Of a stretch of 48,598 nucleotides of DNA, positions 1 through 9,294 are shown one piece after another; the first letter of the stretch is position 1; every line of letters begins with the position of its first letter. The notes under the pieces are model-generated. The model worked only from the letters and a program-made list of their open reading frames with translations. It was not told where the DNA came from and made no database searches. Where the stretch lies: the NCBI GenBank assembly GCA_946405435.1, contig CAMJHF010000018.1, forward strand, positions 1-48,598. Reading direction: 5' to 3'. A program made the translations under genes and the position numbers. The DNA comes from an uncultured Bacteroidales bacterium. GTDB taxonomy: Bacteria; Bacteroidota; Bacteroidia; Bacteroidales; UBA932.

Positions 1-98
1 GCGCCTGTAGCTTTCACCGTGTCAACGATCTTGGCTGCCGACTTGTCGACGAGCATGTGATCGAAAGACTTGAGTTTAATTCTAATTTTCTGACTCAT
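1..98 (-). CDS. rpsJ: 30S ribosomal protein S10, N-terminal part (runs off the window)
   Basis: The reverse strand from the ATG at 96-98 reads [20 protein letters not shown] and continues to the window edge, which is the conserved S10 N-terminus. S10 is a small-subunit head protein and also the NusE antitermination factor. It lies 27 bp downstream of fusA on the same strand, as at the str/S10 operon junction of Bacteroidales. Only about 32 codons are present; the rest lies outside the window. Confidence 0.95.
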   Translation of the reverse strand, partial: MSQKIRIKLKSFDHMLVDKSAAKIVDTVKATG

Positions 99-125
99 AT
101 AATTAATTAATTTAAAATCATTTGA

Positions 126-2243
126 TTATTCGTCATCCGAATTGAAGCGGTAGCCGCTTTTTTCCACGATGTCCCTGGCCATGGCCGGAGGCACTTCGGC
201 GTAGTGGTCGAACGACATGGTGCTTGCGGCCCTTCCGGATGAAAGGGTACGGAGCACCGTCACGTAACCGAACTGCTCGGACAGCGGGACGAAAGCTTTG
301 ACTATCCTGGCGCCGTTGGCTGTGGAGTCCATAGCCGTGATCTGGCCGCGACGGCGGTTCAGATCACCGACTATTTCTCCCATGTACTCTTCGGGGGTCA
401 CTACTTCGAGGTCCATGATGGGCTCGAGCAGTACCGGAGAGCACTTGCGGCAGGCGTGGCGGAAAGCCATGCGTCCGGCCATTTCGAAAGACAATTGATC
501 AGAATCCACCGGATGGTAGGAACCATCCAGGAGGGTGACCTTGAGAGACTGCACCTCGAATCCGGCGAGTACGCCGTTTGCCATAGCCGACTCGAAGCCT
601 TTCTGTACACTCGGAATGAACTCCTTGGGAACGTTGCCGCCCTTCACCTGGCTGTCGAACTGCAGTCCGATAACTCCCGGATCGGCAGGACCGATCTCGA
701 CCACGATGTCCGCGAACTTGCCGCGGCCGCCCGTCTGCTTCTTGAAGACCTCGTGGTGCTGGATGCTGCCGGTGATGGCCTCTTTGTAGTTGACGTGCGG
801 GGCACCTTGGTTGATTTCCACGCCGAACTCGCGACGCAGACGGTCAACGATAATATCCAGATGAAGTTCTCCCATACCGCTGATGACGGTCTGGCCGGTT
901 TCCGCGTCGGACTTGACGGTGAAGGTGGGATCCTCCTCCGCCAGCTTGGCAAGCGCGATGTCGAGCTTGTCCAGGTCTTGCTGGGTCTTGGGCTCCACGG
1001 CGATTCCGATGACGGGATCGGGGAAGTCCATGGACTCCAGGCTGTAGCGGTGATTCTCGGCGCAGACGGTATCGCCCGTGCGCAGGTCCTTGAATCCCAC
1101 TGCCGCACAGATGTCCCCGGCCTCTACGAAGGGGATGGGGTTCTGGTGGTTGGAGTGCATCTGGAAAAGGCGCGAAACCCTTTCCTTGCGACCGGTGCGG
1201 GAATTCATGACGTAGCTGCCGGAATCCAGATGTCCTGAATAGGCGCGGATATAGGCGAGGCGTCCTACGAAGGGGTCGGTGGCGATTTTGAACACCAGGC
1301 CGCAGAAAGGCGCCGTTGCCGATGGCGGCAGGGTGACTTTCTGGTCATTGGCCATGTTGGTAGCCTCAACCTCTTTGACGTCCAGCGGCGAAGGCAGGTA
1401 GCGCATCACCGCGTCCAGCAGGAACTGCACGCCCTTGTTCTTGAACGAAGAGCCGCAGCATGCCGGAACGATCTGCATGGAGATCGTGCCCTTGCGCAGG
1501 GCGGCTATAACCTCCTCCTCCGAGATGGACTCGGGGTCGGCGAAGTATTTCTCCATGAGGGCGTCGTCGAACTCGGCGGCCTTCTCCACAAGCTGCTCGC
1601 GGTATTGCTCCACGGCGTCGACCATGTCGGAGGGGATGTCGCCGAACTCGTAGTTCACAAGCTCGTCAGTGTTGTTGTAGAAGATGGCTTTGCGCGAGAT
1701 AAGGTCCACGAGGCCCTTGAAATTCTCTTCCGCCCCGATGGGGAGGCAGATGGGCACTGCGGTCGCGCCAAGCTTGGTCTTGATCTCTTCTACGCACGCA
1801 AGGAAGTCGGCGCCCACGCGGTCCATCTTGTTGACGTACGCGATCTTGGGCACACCATATTTGTCGGCCTGGCGCCATACCGTCTCGCTCTGCGGCTGTA
1901 CGCGCCCGACCGCGCAGAATGTGGCGATCGTGCCGTCCAGCACACGCAGCGAACGCTCTACCTCAACGGTAAAGTCCACGTGACCGGGAGTGTCGATCAG
2001 GTTGATCTGATAGGTTTCGCCCCCGTAGTGCCAGAAGGCCGTGGTGGCAGCGGACGTGATGGTAATACCACGCTCCTGCTCCTGGACCATCCAGTCCATG
2101 GTGGCGGCGCCTTCGTGGACCTCGCCTATCTTGTGGGTCTTGCCGGTGTAGTAGAGGATACGTTCGGACGTAGTGGTCTTGCCCGCATCGATGTGGGCCA
2201 TAATGCCGATGTTCCTCGTGTATGTGAGATCTCTCTTGGCCAT
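126..2243 (-). CDS. fusA: Elongation factor G
   Basis: This 705-residue protein is the GTPase that drives ribosomal translocation and, with RRF, ribosome recycling. The G1 loop [15 protein letters not shown] lies near residues 16-30, followed by the G3 motif DTPGHVDF and the G4 motif NKMD. Domains II to V follow, including the domain IV run [13 protein letters not shown]. The length is normal. It starts 10 bp after rpsG and precedes rpsJ, the standard str operon order. Where many EF-G proteins read AVGGVQPQSE, this one has [10 protein letters not shown], a mild variation with no obvious consequence. Confidence 0.98.
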   Translation of the reverse strand: MAKRDLTYTRNIGIMAHIDAGKTTTSERILYYTGKTHKIGEVHEGAATMDWMVQEQERGITITSAATTAFWHYGGETYQINLIDTPGHVDFTVEVERSLRVLDGTIATFCAVGRVQPQSETVWRQADKYGVPKIAYVNKMDRVGADFLACVEEIKTKLGATAVPICLPIGAEENFKGLVDLISRKAIFYNNTDELVNYEFGDIPSDMVDAVEQYREQLVEKAAEFDDALMEKYFADPESISEEEVIAALRKGTISMQIVPACCGSSFKNKGVQFLLDAVMRYLPSPLDVKEVEATNMANDQKVTLPPSATAPFCGLVFKIATDPFVGRLAYIRAYSGHLDSGSYVMNSRTGRKERVSRLFQMHSNHQNPIPFVEAGDICAAVGFKDLRTGDTVCAENHRYSLESMDFPDPVIGIAVEPKTQQDLDKLDIALAKLAEEDPTFTVKSDAETGQTVISGMGELHLDIIVDRLRREFGVEINQGAPHVNYKEAITGSIQHHEVFKKQTGGRGKFADIVVEIGPADPGVIGLQFDSQVKGGNVPKEFIPSVQKGFESAMANGVLAGFEVQSLKVTLLDGSYHPVDSDQLSFEMAGRMAFRHACRKCSPVLLEPIMDLEVVTPEEYMGEIVGDLNRRRGQITAMDSTANGARIVKAFVPLSEQFGYVTVLRTLSSGRAASTMSFDHYAEVPPAMARDIVEKSGYRFNSDDE

Positions 2244-2253
2244 CAGGTCTTAA

Positions 2254-2730
2254 CTAAAAGCGGAAGTGAGCAAACGCCTTGTTGGCCTCTGCCATCCTGT
2301 GCATATCCTCTTTACGCTTGAATGCGCCGCCTTCGTTGTTGTAGGCTGCGATGATTTCTGCACAGAGTTTTTCTGCCATAGAGTGGCCGGAACGCTTGCG
2401 GGCGAAAGAGATCATATTCTTCATGGAGAGAGAAATCTTCCTTTCCGGGCGCAACTCTGTCGGCACTTGGAAGTTGGCACCACCGATACGGCGACTCTTG
2501 ACCTCGATCTGAGGGGTCACGTTCTCGAGAGCCTTCCTCCAAATATCGAGAGGAGCCTTGTCAGAATCTTTCATCTTCTCGCCTACCAAATCAATGGCAT
2601 CGTAAAAAATAGAATACGCGATACTCTTCTTCCCCTGCAACATAAGATTGTTCACGAAACGTGTAACCATCGTGTCGTGGAACTTAGGATCAGGAAGTAG
2701 AATCCTCTTCTTAGGCTTTGACTTTCTCAT
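2254..2730 (-). CDS. rpsG: 30S ribosomal protein S7
   Basis: This 158-residue protein starts [17 protein letters not shown] and contains the S7 signature region around [20 protein letters not shown] and the typical C-terminus ending in FAHFRF. S7 nucleates assembly of the 16S 3' domain and contacts the E-site tRNA. It lies 35 bp downstream of rpsL and 10 bp upstream of fusA in the str operon. In other bacteria S7 also represses this operon through its mRNA; no such site was identified here. Confidence 0.98.
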   Translation of the reverse strand: MRKSKPKKRILLPDPKFHDTMVTRFVNNLMLQGKKSIAYSIFYDAIDLVGEKMKDSDKAPLDIWRKALENVTPQIEVKSRRIGGANFQVPTELRPERKISLSMKNMISFARKRSGHSMAEKLCAEIIAAYNNEGGAFKRKEDMHRMAEANKAFAHFRF

Positions 2731-2765
2731 TGTTGTGAAAAATTAAAGATTAAAACACCCACGGG

Positions 2766-3140
2766 CTACTTCTTGGGCCTCTTGGCGCCATAAAGGGAAC
2801 GGGACTGGGTCCTGCCCTCTACGCCAGCGGTATCCAAGGCACCACGCAGGATGTGGTAACGTACACCCGGAAGGTCTTTTACACGACCGCCACGTACGAG
2901 CACGATGGAGTGCTCCTGGAGGTTGTGTCCCTCACCGGGGATGTAGGCATTGACCTCTTTAGTGTTGGTGAGACGTACACGGGCAACCTTACGCATTGCT
3001 GAGTTAGGTTTCTTGGGGGTCGTTGTGTAGACCCTGAGGCATACGCCACGCTTCTGAGGACAAGCATCCAACGCGCGAGACTTGCTCTTTACTTCGACAG
3101 ACTCGCGTCCCTTGCGGACCAATTGTTGAATTGTTGGCAT
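2766..3140 (-). CDS. rpsL: 30S ribosomal protein S12
   Basis: This 124-residue protein is the decoding-centre protein S12. It shows the two conserved loops [19 protein letters not shown] and [13 protein letters not shown]. The lysines whose substitution gives streptomycin resistance in other bacteria are both present, so the gene looks wild type. It is the first gene of the str operon and has a clear phylum-type promoter about 50 bp upstream. Confidence 0.98.
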   Translation of the reverse strand: MPTIQQLVRKGRESVEVKSKSRALDACPQKRGVCLRVYTTTPKKPNSAMRKVARVRLTNTKEVNAYIPGEGHNLQEHSIVLVRGGRVKDLPGVRYHILRGALDTAGVEGRTQSRSLYGAKRPKK

Positions 3141-3190
3141 AAGTGTTTGTTAATAAATAGTATACATTAGTCCCTCATAAAAAAGGGGCT

Positions 3191-3199
3191 GCAAAGATA
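3191..3199 (-). promoter_or_regulatory. -7 box of the str operon promoter
   Basis: The minus strand reads TATCTTTGC, an exact match to the Bacteroidota TAnnTTTG box, 51 bp upstream of the rpsL ATG. It sits in an AT-rich gap directly after the end of the upstream lipoprotein gene, which suggests an independent transcription start for the operon. The upstream -33 element is not convincing. Confidence 0.7.
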
Positions 3200-3210
3200 C
3201 GAAAAATTAA

Positions 3211-4857
3211 TTAATTAGCAAGCGCAGCGAACTCAATATCTTTCTCTGCGCGCTCGCGAAGGGCTCCGTCCTTGGCGCAGGCGGAGTCGAGCCACTTGCG
3301 GGCCTCGGCGGTGTGTCCCTGCCGTGCCGCGACCACCGCACGCAGGTAATCGGTGCGTGCACCGTCGCCCTCGAGGGCGTCTGCGGCGCCCTGCACATCA
3401 CCGCTGAGGAGCTTGGCAATGGCCGCGTTGTCGCCCTTGAGCCCCTTTGCGGCGGAGGCGGCCGCTTCATAATCGCCGCGGCGTATGGCCATCAGGGTTT
3501 CGTTCTCCTTGGAGATGGAACCGGCCTTCTCGAAGCAGTCTGCGGCCAGTTCATAGTCGTCGTTGCGCATGGCCACCACGCCGGTGGCGTTGAGCACCTC
3601 GGCGTCGGGCTCCTTGATCTTGCTCAGGTATGCGCCGCCCAGCGAGGTCTTGCCCTGGTCAAGATAGAGCATGGCCAGGTTGTAGCGGGCGGTGTCGGAG
3701 TTGAACTTGCTGATTGCGAATTTGTAGAGCGTCTCTTTGCTCTCGGGAGTGTCGGCTATGGCCGCGAGGCGCAGTATGGAAGGCTCGTCAAAGCGGTCCA
3801 GGCCCTTTTCGTCCGCCATTTTGAGGAGTTCTTCGTCGTTGTAGTTACGGAACTCGGTGCTGGTGACGAGGCGGGCCCTGCGCAGAGCTGGGAATACTTT
3901 CTTATTTATTTCGGAGTAAATCTGCGAGAGGTTGCGGATTTCGCTTTCGCGGACGGCGGGGTCGCTGTACATGGAAAGGACGCGCAGGATGAGGTCCTTG
4001 TCCTCGATGTTGGACTTGGACACCGCCTCCTGGAAGCCCTCCCAGTCCTGACCGATGCTCTTTACTTCGGTACCGGTGAATTCGACGTCGGCGGCCACCT
4101 TGTCAAGTGCCTTCTGGGCGGTGCCGGCGCGCTTGTCGGACAGTTTGGCATTGTATTCCTTGCCGCCCTCGGGAGATGCGTAAGCGACTATCTGGGTGCC
4201 TTTTATGGTGGTGCGCTCGTCCTCTTTGAGGTACTCCAGGGAGTTCTTGTAGTTGACCATGGAGTTGGTCTCGAACTGCTCCTGGTCCACCCTGTCGGAG
4301 TTGACGTCGTACAGGATCCGGCCCTCGGTGGTGCGGTACAGGATGGGCTGGTAGCCGTCGGGCTTGGGCTCATAGACTCCGTCCATGTCGGCCAGCATGT
4401 AAGTGGCGAGGCATCCGTCGGCCACCTTGATTGCGTCTATCGGGTAGTCCTTGTCTTTGTAGTGCACCACGCCGCGCAGTTCCAGGTGCGATTTTTCGCA
4501 TCCGGGCTTGTAGGCGAACGTCAGCTTTTCGGTGACGGTGGCGCCGGCGGAAGAGACCACCTTGTAGTTGTCCTTTACTTTATCGCCCTGATACTGAAGG
4601 AGTTTGCCTTCTATCTCACCACCTTCGTACACCAGCACGGGTGTGACGTCCATGGTGGCCTTGGGGTGGAAGTAGCCCTTGGGGCAGGTGACGGTGACGG
4701 TGGCGGGAATCTTCCCGGCCTTGATTTCGAGCACCTCGGGAGTGCACTGGATATTTACATCTTTTGCAAGCTGCATCTGCTCGAGCCTGGACTTTGCGCA
4801 GGACGAGAGTGCGAGTGCGAGCGCCGCAAGCGCTGCGTATGTAAGAAACCTTTTCAT
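3211..4857 (-). CDS. OmpA-like/TPR lipoprotein
   Basis: This is a 548-residue predicted lipoprotein. The start at 4857 is chosen because it opens a signal peptide ending in the lipobox ALSSC; an in-frame extension upstream to 4917 would hide it and runs past the promoter. The middle carries an OmpA-C-like peptidoglycan-binding signature, IVAYASPEGGKEYNAKLSDK. The C-terminal third, from about residue 350, is alanine-rich helical repeats of TPR type (for example AMLYLDQGKTSLGGAYLSKI). The family is common in Bacteroidales and probably links outer membrane and cell wall; the exact function is unknown to me. It is transcribed divergently from the sigma-54-type activator. Confidence 0.8.
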   Translation of the reverse strand: MKRFLTYAALAALALALSSCAKSRLEQMQLAKDVNIQCTPEVLEIKAGKIPATVTVTCPKGYFHPKATMDVTPVLVYEGGEIEGKLLQYQGDKVKDNYKVVSSAGATVTEKLTFAYKPGCEKSHLELRGVVHYKDKDYPIDAIKVADGCLATYMLADMDGVYEPKPDGYQPILYRTTEGRILYDVNSDRVDQEQFETNSMVNYKNSLEYLKEDERTTIKGTQIVAYASPEGGKEYNAKLSDKRAGTAQKALDKVAADVEFTGTEVKSIGQDWEGFQEAVSKSNIEDKDLILRVLSMYSDPAVRESEIRNLSQIYSEINKKVFPALRRARLVTSTEFRNYNDEELLKMADEKGLDRFDEPSILRLAAIADTPESKETLYKFAISKFNSDTARYNLAMLYLDQGKTSLGGAYLSKIKEPDAEVLNATGVVAMRNDDYELAADCFEKAGSISKENETLMAIRRGDYEAAASAAKGLKGDNAAIAKLLSGDVQGAADALEGDGARTDYLRAVVAARQGHTAEARKWLDSACAKDGALRERAEKDIEFAALAN

Positions 4858-4886
4858 AATTGATACAAATGTTGCTTTGCAGAAAT

Positions 4887-4895
4887 GCAAAGATA
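4887..4895 (-). promoter_or_regulatory. -7 box for the OmpA/TPR lipoprotein
   Basis: The minus strand reads TATCTTTGC, ending 29 bp before the lipoprotein ATG at 4857. It is interlocked with the divergent box at 4907-4915, with 11 bp between the two. Confidence 0.7.
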
Positions 4896-4906
4896 AGATT
4901 TTTTCA

Positions 4907-4915
4907 TAACTTTGC
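4907..4915 (+). promoter_or_regulatory. -7 box for the activator-lptE-secG operon
   Basis: The plus strand reads TAACTTTGC and ends only 6 bp before the ATG at 4922. A start site at the usual distance would give an mRNA with almost no leader. Confidence 0.65.
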
Positions 4916-4921
4916 ACAGTT

Positions 4922-6106
4922 ATGGACGCACAAGAGCTTCAGACACTAAAAAACAGATACGACATCATAGGCAACGACCCGGCGCTCAACAGGGCCCTCG
5001 AAACGGCGGTGGCGATTGCTCCCACCGACCTCACGGTACTCATCGAGGGCGAGAGCGGTACGGGCAAGGAAAACATACCCCAGATAATCCACCAGCACAG
5101 CCGCAGGCGCACCGGCCGCTACCTTGCCGTCAACTGCGGAGCCATCCCCGAGGGCACCATCAATGCCGAGCTGTTCGGCCACGAGAAAGGCGCCTTCACC
5201 GGGGCGGTAGGCGAGCGCAAGGGCTACTTCGAGGAGGCCAACGGCGGCACGCTGTTCCTCGACGAGATAGGCGAGCTCCCCAAGGAGACGCAGGCCATGC
5301 TGCTGCGCGTGCTCCAGAACGGCGAGTTCATGAAGGTGGGCTCTTCCAAAGTGGAAAAGACCGACGTGCGCGTGATCTGCGCCACCAATGTCAACCTCTC
5401 CTACGCCGTGGCTTCCGGCAAGTTCCGTCAGGACTTGTACTACCGTATTAACTCGATCCAGATACAGATGCCGCCGCTGCGGGAGCGCAAAAGCGACATT
5501 TATCTGCTGTTCCGCAAGTTCGCGGCCGACTTCGCCCAGAAGTACAACTGCCAGCGTGTCACCCTGGACGTGAACGCCATCTCGCGCCTGTCTTCCTACC
5601 GCTGGCCCGGCAACATCCGGCAGCTAAAGAACGTGGCGGAAACCATCAGCGCCCTTGAAAGCAAGCCCCTGAGGGGCACCTCCGACAGGGTAGAGCTGGG
5701 CCCCGAAGTGCTGTCCCGCTACCTTCCCGACGAGCAGGATTCCCTGCTGCCCGCCACGGCTCCGTCCGTAGGAGGCGGGAGCGGAAGTCCCCTTGGCGAC
5801 GAAGACAAGAAAATGATAATCAAGGCCATACTTGATCTCAAGCAGGAAGTCGACGCCCTCAAGAGCGCCATGCACGGCTTCTCTGCTGCTCCCCAGCCCA
5901 TGGTGCCCCCGCCCTCCGACTATGAGCCCGAAGAGCAGGAATCCTCGTTCGACGAGCCCGACCTGAACATGAAGCAGATGGGCCGGGAGCTCATTGAGCG
6001 TGCCCTGCAGCGCCATGGCGGCAAGGTCAAGGACGCCGCCCGCGAGCTTGGCATCTCGGAGCGCACCATATACCGCAAACTGGCCGAAAAGAAAAAGAAC
6101 CAATGA
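4922..6106 (+). CDS. Sigma-54-interaction-domain transcriptional activator (AAA+ and Fis-type HTH, no receiver domain)
   Basis: This 394-residue protein has a Walker A motif GESGTGKE at residues 43-50, the sigma-54 contact loop GAFTGA at 90-95, Walker B TLFLDEIGELP at 110-120 and the arginine-finger/sensor region FRQDLYYRIN. A Fis-like DNA-binding helix-turn-helix lies at about 350-390 (AARELGISERTIYRKL). The N-terminus goes straight into the AAA+ domain, so there is no phospho-receiver. An acidic, proline-rich linker of about 80 residues separates AAA+ from HTH. It heads an operon and overlaps lptE by 4 bp. Its linkage with lptE and secG suggests envelope-related control, but the targets are not visible. 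Confidence 0.92.
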   Translation: MDAQELQTLKNRYDIIGNDPALNRALETAVAIAPTDLTVLIEGESGTGKENIPQIIHQHSRRRTGRYLAVNCGAIPEGTINAELFGHEKGAFTGAVGERKGYFEEANGGTLFLDEIGELPKETQAMLLRVLQNGEFMKVGSSKVEKTDVRVICATNVNLSYAVASGKFRQDLYYRINSIQIQMPPLRERKSDIYLLFRKFAADFAQKYNCQRVTLDVNAISRLSSYRWPGNIRQLKNVAETISALESKPLRGTSDRVELGPEVLSRYLPDEQDSLLPATAPSVGGGSGSPLGDEDKKMIIKAILDLKQEVDALKSAMHGFSAAPQPMVPPPSDYEPEEQESSFDEPDLNMKQMGRELIERALQRHGGKVKDAARELGISERTIYRKLAEKKKNQ

Positions 6107-6606
6107 AAAGGCTGATACCACTGCTGGCCGCCATCGTGCTACTGGGCTCCTGCGGCATCTACACCCTTTCGTTTTCCGGAACCTCCATCCAGTCGGACGT
6201 CAACACCATTACCATCAACTACTTCGAGTACAAGGCCATGAGGGTGAACCCTTCGCTGAGCAACGACCTCACCGAGGCCATGCGCAACCAGTTCCGCCGC
6301 ATGACCCGCCTGGAGCAGGTGGACGTCGACGGAGACATGGAACTCTCCGGAGAGATTACCGGCTACGACGTCACTCCGGCCGCCGTCACCGCGGACGAAG
6401 TTGCGGCACGCAACAAGCTCACCGTCACCGTGAAGGTCACCTTCACCGACAAGAAGCATCCCGAGGAGGACTTCGACAAGAGCTTCTCGGCCTTCTCCGA
6501 ATACGATTCCGCCAACACCCTTGACGCAGTGGAGAGTTCCCTCTGCGCTGAAATCATCGAAAAACTGGTTGAGGATATTTTCAACGCCGCAGTCGCACAA
6601 TGGTAA
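6103..6606 (+). CDS. lptE: LptE-like LPS-assembly lipoprotein
   Basis: This 167-residue protein has a short signal peptide with lipobox LLGSC (Cys near residue 17) followed by GIYTLSFSGTSI, as in LptE of Bacteroidota. LptE is the outer-membrane lipoprotein that plugs the LptD barrel and helps insert LPS. The order activator-lptE-TPR protein-secG supports the call. It overlaps the activator (ATGA) and the next gene by a few bases, implying translational coupling. Sequence conservation in LptE is low, so the assignment rests on N-terminus, size and context. Confidence 0.8.
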   Translation: MKRLIPLLAAIVLLGSCGIYTLSFSGTSIQSDVNTITINYFEYKAMRVNPSLSNDLTEAMRNQFRRMTRLEQVDVDGDMELSGEITGYDVTPAAVTADEVAARNKLTVTVKVTFTDKKHPEEDFDKSFSAFSEYDSANTLDAVESSLCAEIIEKLVEDIFNAAVAQW

Positions 6607-7265
6607 GGACTATAGACATAAAGCACCTGAACATGGACGAGCTGCTGGGGGTGGTGAGCATCTATCCCTGGTATGCCGGAGCGCGCATGGAGCTGTGCCG
6701 CCGCCTCTCCGAGGCAGGAACGCTGAGCCGAGTGGAGACCGGCCAGGCGGCTTTGTACATGGGCTCGAGGCGGCTTCTGTTCGACCTGCTGCGCGAGACC
6801 CGCGGCAATTATTCCGACACCCAGGTCAGCAGCCTGTTGGCCGGAGTGCTGGGCGGGGGAAGCGGGCAGGCGCCGGAGCGGCAGCTTCAGCTAGGGTCTC
6901 AGCCTCTGTCTGGGCAGCTTCAGTCGCAGTCCCAACTTCAGCCAGGGCAGATTCAGCAGTCTGGGGCCGATGCTCCTCCGCATTTTTTCGTGGTGGGGGG
7001 AGATTATTTCTCGGCGGCGCAGTACCGCGAGGTGCGCCGTTCCGAGGATACGATGTTCTCTTCCTTCGCCTCCGCCGACCGTGAAGACCTTGAGTTCGAG
7101 GAGCCCGAAGAAGGCTTCGACCTGTGTACCGAAACCCTTGCGGGAATTTATGCGGAACAGGGCTATCTTAATGAGGCAAAACAAATTTATTCCAAACTAA
7201 GTTTGCGATATCCGGAAAAAAGTGTTTACTTTGCAGCCCTTATTGAAAAATTAGACAAAAACTGA
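6600..7265 (+). CDS. Conserved protein with C-terminal TPR-like helix pair
   Basis: This 221-residue protein without a signal peptide starts inside the end of lptE (7-bp overlap). The N-terminal part (MDELLGVVSIYPWYAGARME) is helical. A low-complexity Gln/Leu/Ser/Pro linker lies at about residues 90-120. The C-terminal part (TLAGIYAEQGYLNEAKQIYS) looks like one TPR unit. The same position next to secG is usual in Bacteroidales, but I know no established function. The glutamine-rich linker looks like a tandemly expanded, fast-evolving spacer. Confidence 0.8.
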   Translation: MVRTIDIKHLNMDELLGVVSIYPWYAGARMELCRRLSEAGTLSRVETGQAALYMGSRRLLFDLLRETRGNYSDTQVSSLLAGVLGGGSGQAPERQLQLGSQPLSGQLQSQSQLQPGQIQQSGADAPPHFFVVGGDYFSAAQYREVRRSEDTMFSSFASADREDLEFEEPEEGFDLCTETLAGIYAEQGYLNEAKQIYSKLSLRYPEKSVYFAALIEKLDKN

Positions 7266-7266
7266 T

Positions 7267-7641
7267 ATGAACGCATTATTCACAACCCTGACAGTGCTCG
7301 TGGTCATAGCTGCCATACTCCTTATTATCGTTGTTCTCCTCCAGAACGGCAAAGGCGGCGGACTGGCCAGCAACTTCGTAGCAGGAAACCAGACCTTCGG
7401 CGTCCGTCAGACGGCCGACATCCTCGAAAAGATAACCTGGGGCCTCGTGGCTTTCATCATCGTTGTCTCCGTGGTGGCATCCTTCACCACCGGTACCAAT
7501 GGCACCGGCGTTGACGTAACCGACAAGATCGAAAACGTCGCCACCGACGAGCAGCCCTCCTTCCCCACCGCCCCCGTCGACCAGACCGAGCCCACCACCG
7601 AGGCTCCCACCGAAGCTCCCACCGAAGCTCCCGCCGAATAA
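7267..7641 (+). CDS. secG: Preprotein translocase subunit SecG
   Basis: This 124-residue protein has two membrane segments (about residues 4-25 and 57-77) with the SecG loop LLQNGKGGGLASNF between them. SecG assists SecYEG-dependent export. The tail after the second segment is acidic and ends in a Pro-Thr-Glu-Ala repeat (PTEAPTEAPTEAPAE), a low-complexity extension not needed for the core fold. The gene starts 1 bp after its neighbour and is followed by a strong terminator, so it closes the operon. Confidence 0.95.
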   Translation: MNALFTTLTVLVVIAAILLIIVVLLQNGKGGGLASNFVAGNQTFGVRQTADILEKITWGLVAFIIVVSVVASFTTGTNGTGVDVTDKIENVATDEQPSFPTAPVDQTEPTTEAPTEAPTEAPAE

Positions 7642-7660
7642 TCCGGCCCGCACACATATC

Positions 7661-7694
7661 ACGGCCACGGACCCCCGTCCGCGGCCGTTTTTTT
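7661..7694 (+). terminator. Rho-independent terminator after secG
   Basis: ACGGCCACGGAC and GTCCGCGGCCGT form a 12-bp stem with one mismatch and a CCCC loop, followed directly by a run of seven T. It ends the activator-lptE-TPR-secG operon. Confidence 0.88.
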
Positions 7695-7711
7695 GTTTTC
7701 CTATCTTCACT

Positions 7712-7735
7712 TTTTATTTATTTATTTATTTATTT
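7712..7735. repeat. TTTA microsatellite in a pyrimidine-rich tract
   Basis: Several perfect copies of TTTA sit in a tract (about 7694-7800) that is almost pure C/T on the plus strand. No gene or promoter is seen in it. The copy number could vary by slippage. Confidence 0.8.
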
Positions 7736-7813
7736 CCCTCCCCCCTTTTTCTTTTTCCCTTCCTCCTTTTCCTCTTTCCTTCCTCCTTTCTTCGCCGCCG
7801 CAATCTCAGCATG

Positions 7814-8210
7814 CCGTCGTCTGGGGTGCCGGCAGATGGACCTCAAACGCCGGAAACGGGCAAAACCGTCTCTTTGGGTGCCAACGGATGGACCTCAGAA
7901 GACGGGATGCGGGAGAAAAAGTTTCCGGAGAGGATGGAAAAGGGGGATTGACGGGAAGGCAAGTTCGGCGGAGGGGGTTGCTCCGGAAAAAGTCGCTACG
8001 CGACCCCTCCCACTGCGCTTCGCTTGCGGGCCCCTCCCTCTTATGATGCCGAGGGTGGCACATTTTTCCGGAGCATCCCCCTCCACCGAACTTCAAATTC
8101 AGTATACCGTCATCTGAGGTGATGGCAGGTGGACCACAAACGCCGAAAACAGGCGAAAGCGTCGCTTGGGGTGCCGGCGTATGGACCTCAAACGCCGAAA
8201 AAAGGGGGAA
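7814..8210. repeat. Four copies of a 52-bp repeat, split two and two by a palindromic element
   Basis: Units start at 7814, 7866, 8107 and 8159, a period of exactly 52 within each pair. They share a core like GGGTGCCGGC..ATGGACCTCAAACGCCG, with divergence in the second and third units. The palindromic element at 7961-8093 lies between the pairs. This 638-bp gap between secG and the porin gene holds no convincing gene; open frames on both strands are by-products of the GC-rich repeats. Confidence 0.8.
7961..8093. repeat. Palindromic element, copy 1 (31-bp arms, 71-bp core)
   Basis: Left arm 7961-7991 and right arm 8063-8093 are inverted copies with two mismatches in 31 bp. The 71-bp core at 7992-8062 is 67/71 identical to the core of copy 2 at 40950-41020, while the arms of the two copies are unrelated. 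The core contains its own inverted CCCTCCCA/CGGGCCCCTCCC-type segments. It lies between 52-bp repeat pairs in an intergenic region. Confidence 0.85.
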
Positions 8211-8279
8211 TCTGCGCAAAATGCAGACTTGGCGGATCAGTGCGCCAAGCGCTGGTTTGGCGGGCCGGAACGGAAAGGG

Positions 8280-9269
8280 CTATTTGCGTTTATATGCGGT
8301 GAAGCGCCAGGTGAGGCCGAGGTCGAAGTTGTGGACGCGGTCGTGGTTGTCGCCGAAGTAGGCCAGATGGATGCGGAGTTTATCGTTGCCCAGGGGGAAG
8401 TACTCCACTCCGGCGCCGCCGTAGAAGTAGTCGTTGCCGGCCGGCAGCACCAGGTCGTAGGAGAGGCCGTCGGCATCCACGTTGGCGGCGTCGTTAAGTT
8501 CGTATCCCACCTTGGTGCACAGGTTCCATTTGCCGAGTGTGAGTATTGCCTTTACGATTAACGACCAGTCACTCAGGGGGTTGGCCTGATGGAACGCAAA
8601 CCGGTCTATCAAGTCGACATCCACCACCAGCTTGCCCATGTCGAAGCGGTTGCCCAGGATCACCCAGTTCATCTTGCGGTGCAGCTCGTCCTCCACCAGG
8701 TTGTAACTCCAGATCGTCTTCCACCATGGCCAGATGTGCCCGTTCCAGTAGAGATTGTAGGAATAGGCATTCTGCGTCACTGGGGAAATGGGCGACGGGA
8801 TGAACTGCGTGGAAATGGCCTGCCCCTCGGCCGGCGAGAAGGTCGCAGAAGCGCCGAAGGCATAGTACTGGTACAGCCTGGCGCTGAAGGCACCGTAGTA
8901 ATAGACGTCGATAGGAGGAGAGTCTATTTCGTATCCTCCGGCCATGATGGGCTGCTTGCCCGCAGTGAATGACCACTTGGGCGAGGCCTGCCACGTGAGC
9001 CAGAGAAAGTCGGTGGCATTGAACGGGTTGGCATCCTCAATCTTCTTGTTGAGGCGCTGGCGCACTCTGAACGTGAGCCCGTCGGCAATCTGTCCCTTTA
9101 TGTGGAAGTTGAAGTAATCTCCCTGAAAATGAGAGTCATACACTCCGTCGGTGGTTTGCTGGTGAAAGGTGGCCCGGGCGTCGAATGATATCTCGTCGAC
9201 ATGGGCCTGCTGGGCGCGGAGCACAATCCCCGCCGCTGCCAGCGCTAGACACAGAATAGCTTTTTTCAT
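8280..9269 (-). CDS. Outer-membrane porin (OprO/OprP-like beta-barrel)
   Basis: This 329-residue protein starts at 9269, where a signal peptide [20 protein letters not shown] begins; an upstream in-frame extension is rejected because it adds residues before the signal peptide. The mature protein is rich in alternating aromatic strands and carries the porin-typical [16 protein letters not shown] segment, ending in a barrel-like LGLTWRF strand. The family forms diffusion channels in the outer membrane; the substrate cannot be told. It is divergent from clpB, with an almost leaderless promoter and a palindrome between them. Confidence 0.8.
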   Translation of the reverse strand: MKKAILCLALAAAGIVLRAQQAHVDEISFDARATFHQQTTDGVYDSHFQGDYFNFHIKGQIADGLTFRVRQRLNKKIEDANPFNATDFLWLTWQASPKWSFTAGKQPIMAGGYEIDSPPIDVYYYGAFSARLYQYYAFGASATFSPAEGQAISTQFIPSPISPVTQNAYSYNLYWNGHIWPWWKTIWSYNLVEDELHRKMNWVILGNRFDMGKLVVDVDLIDRFAFHQANPLSDWSLIVKAILTLGKWNLCTKVGYELNDAANVDADGLSYDLVLPAGNDYFYGGAGVEYFPLGNDKLRIHLAYFGDNHDRVHNFDLGLTWRFTAYKRK

Positions 9270-9277
9270 AATCTTCC

Positions 9278-9286
9278 GCAAAGATA
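9278..9286 (-). promoter_or_regulatory. -7 box for the porin gene
   Basis: The minus strand reads TATCTTTGC, ending 8 bp before the ATG at 9269, so the transcript would have almost no leader. Confidence 0.65.
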
Positions 9287-9294
9287 GCAATAAT

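Noticed and set aside
456..1238. Plus-strand frames opposite fusA, mreB, PBP1A and the OmpA/TPR lipoprotein
   Set aside because: Long open frames on the opposite strand of GC-rich genes, with no recognisable domains or promoters.
7806..8219. Minus-strand open frame of 137 codons between secG and the porin gene
   Set aside because: It is made only of the 52-bp repeats and element copy 1; similar peptide text at copy 2 comes from the repeated core, not from a protein family.
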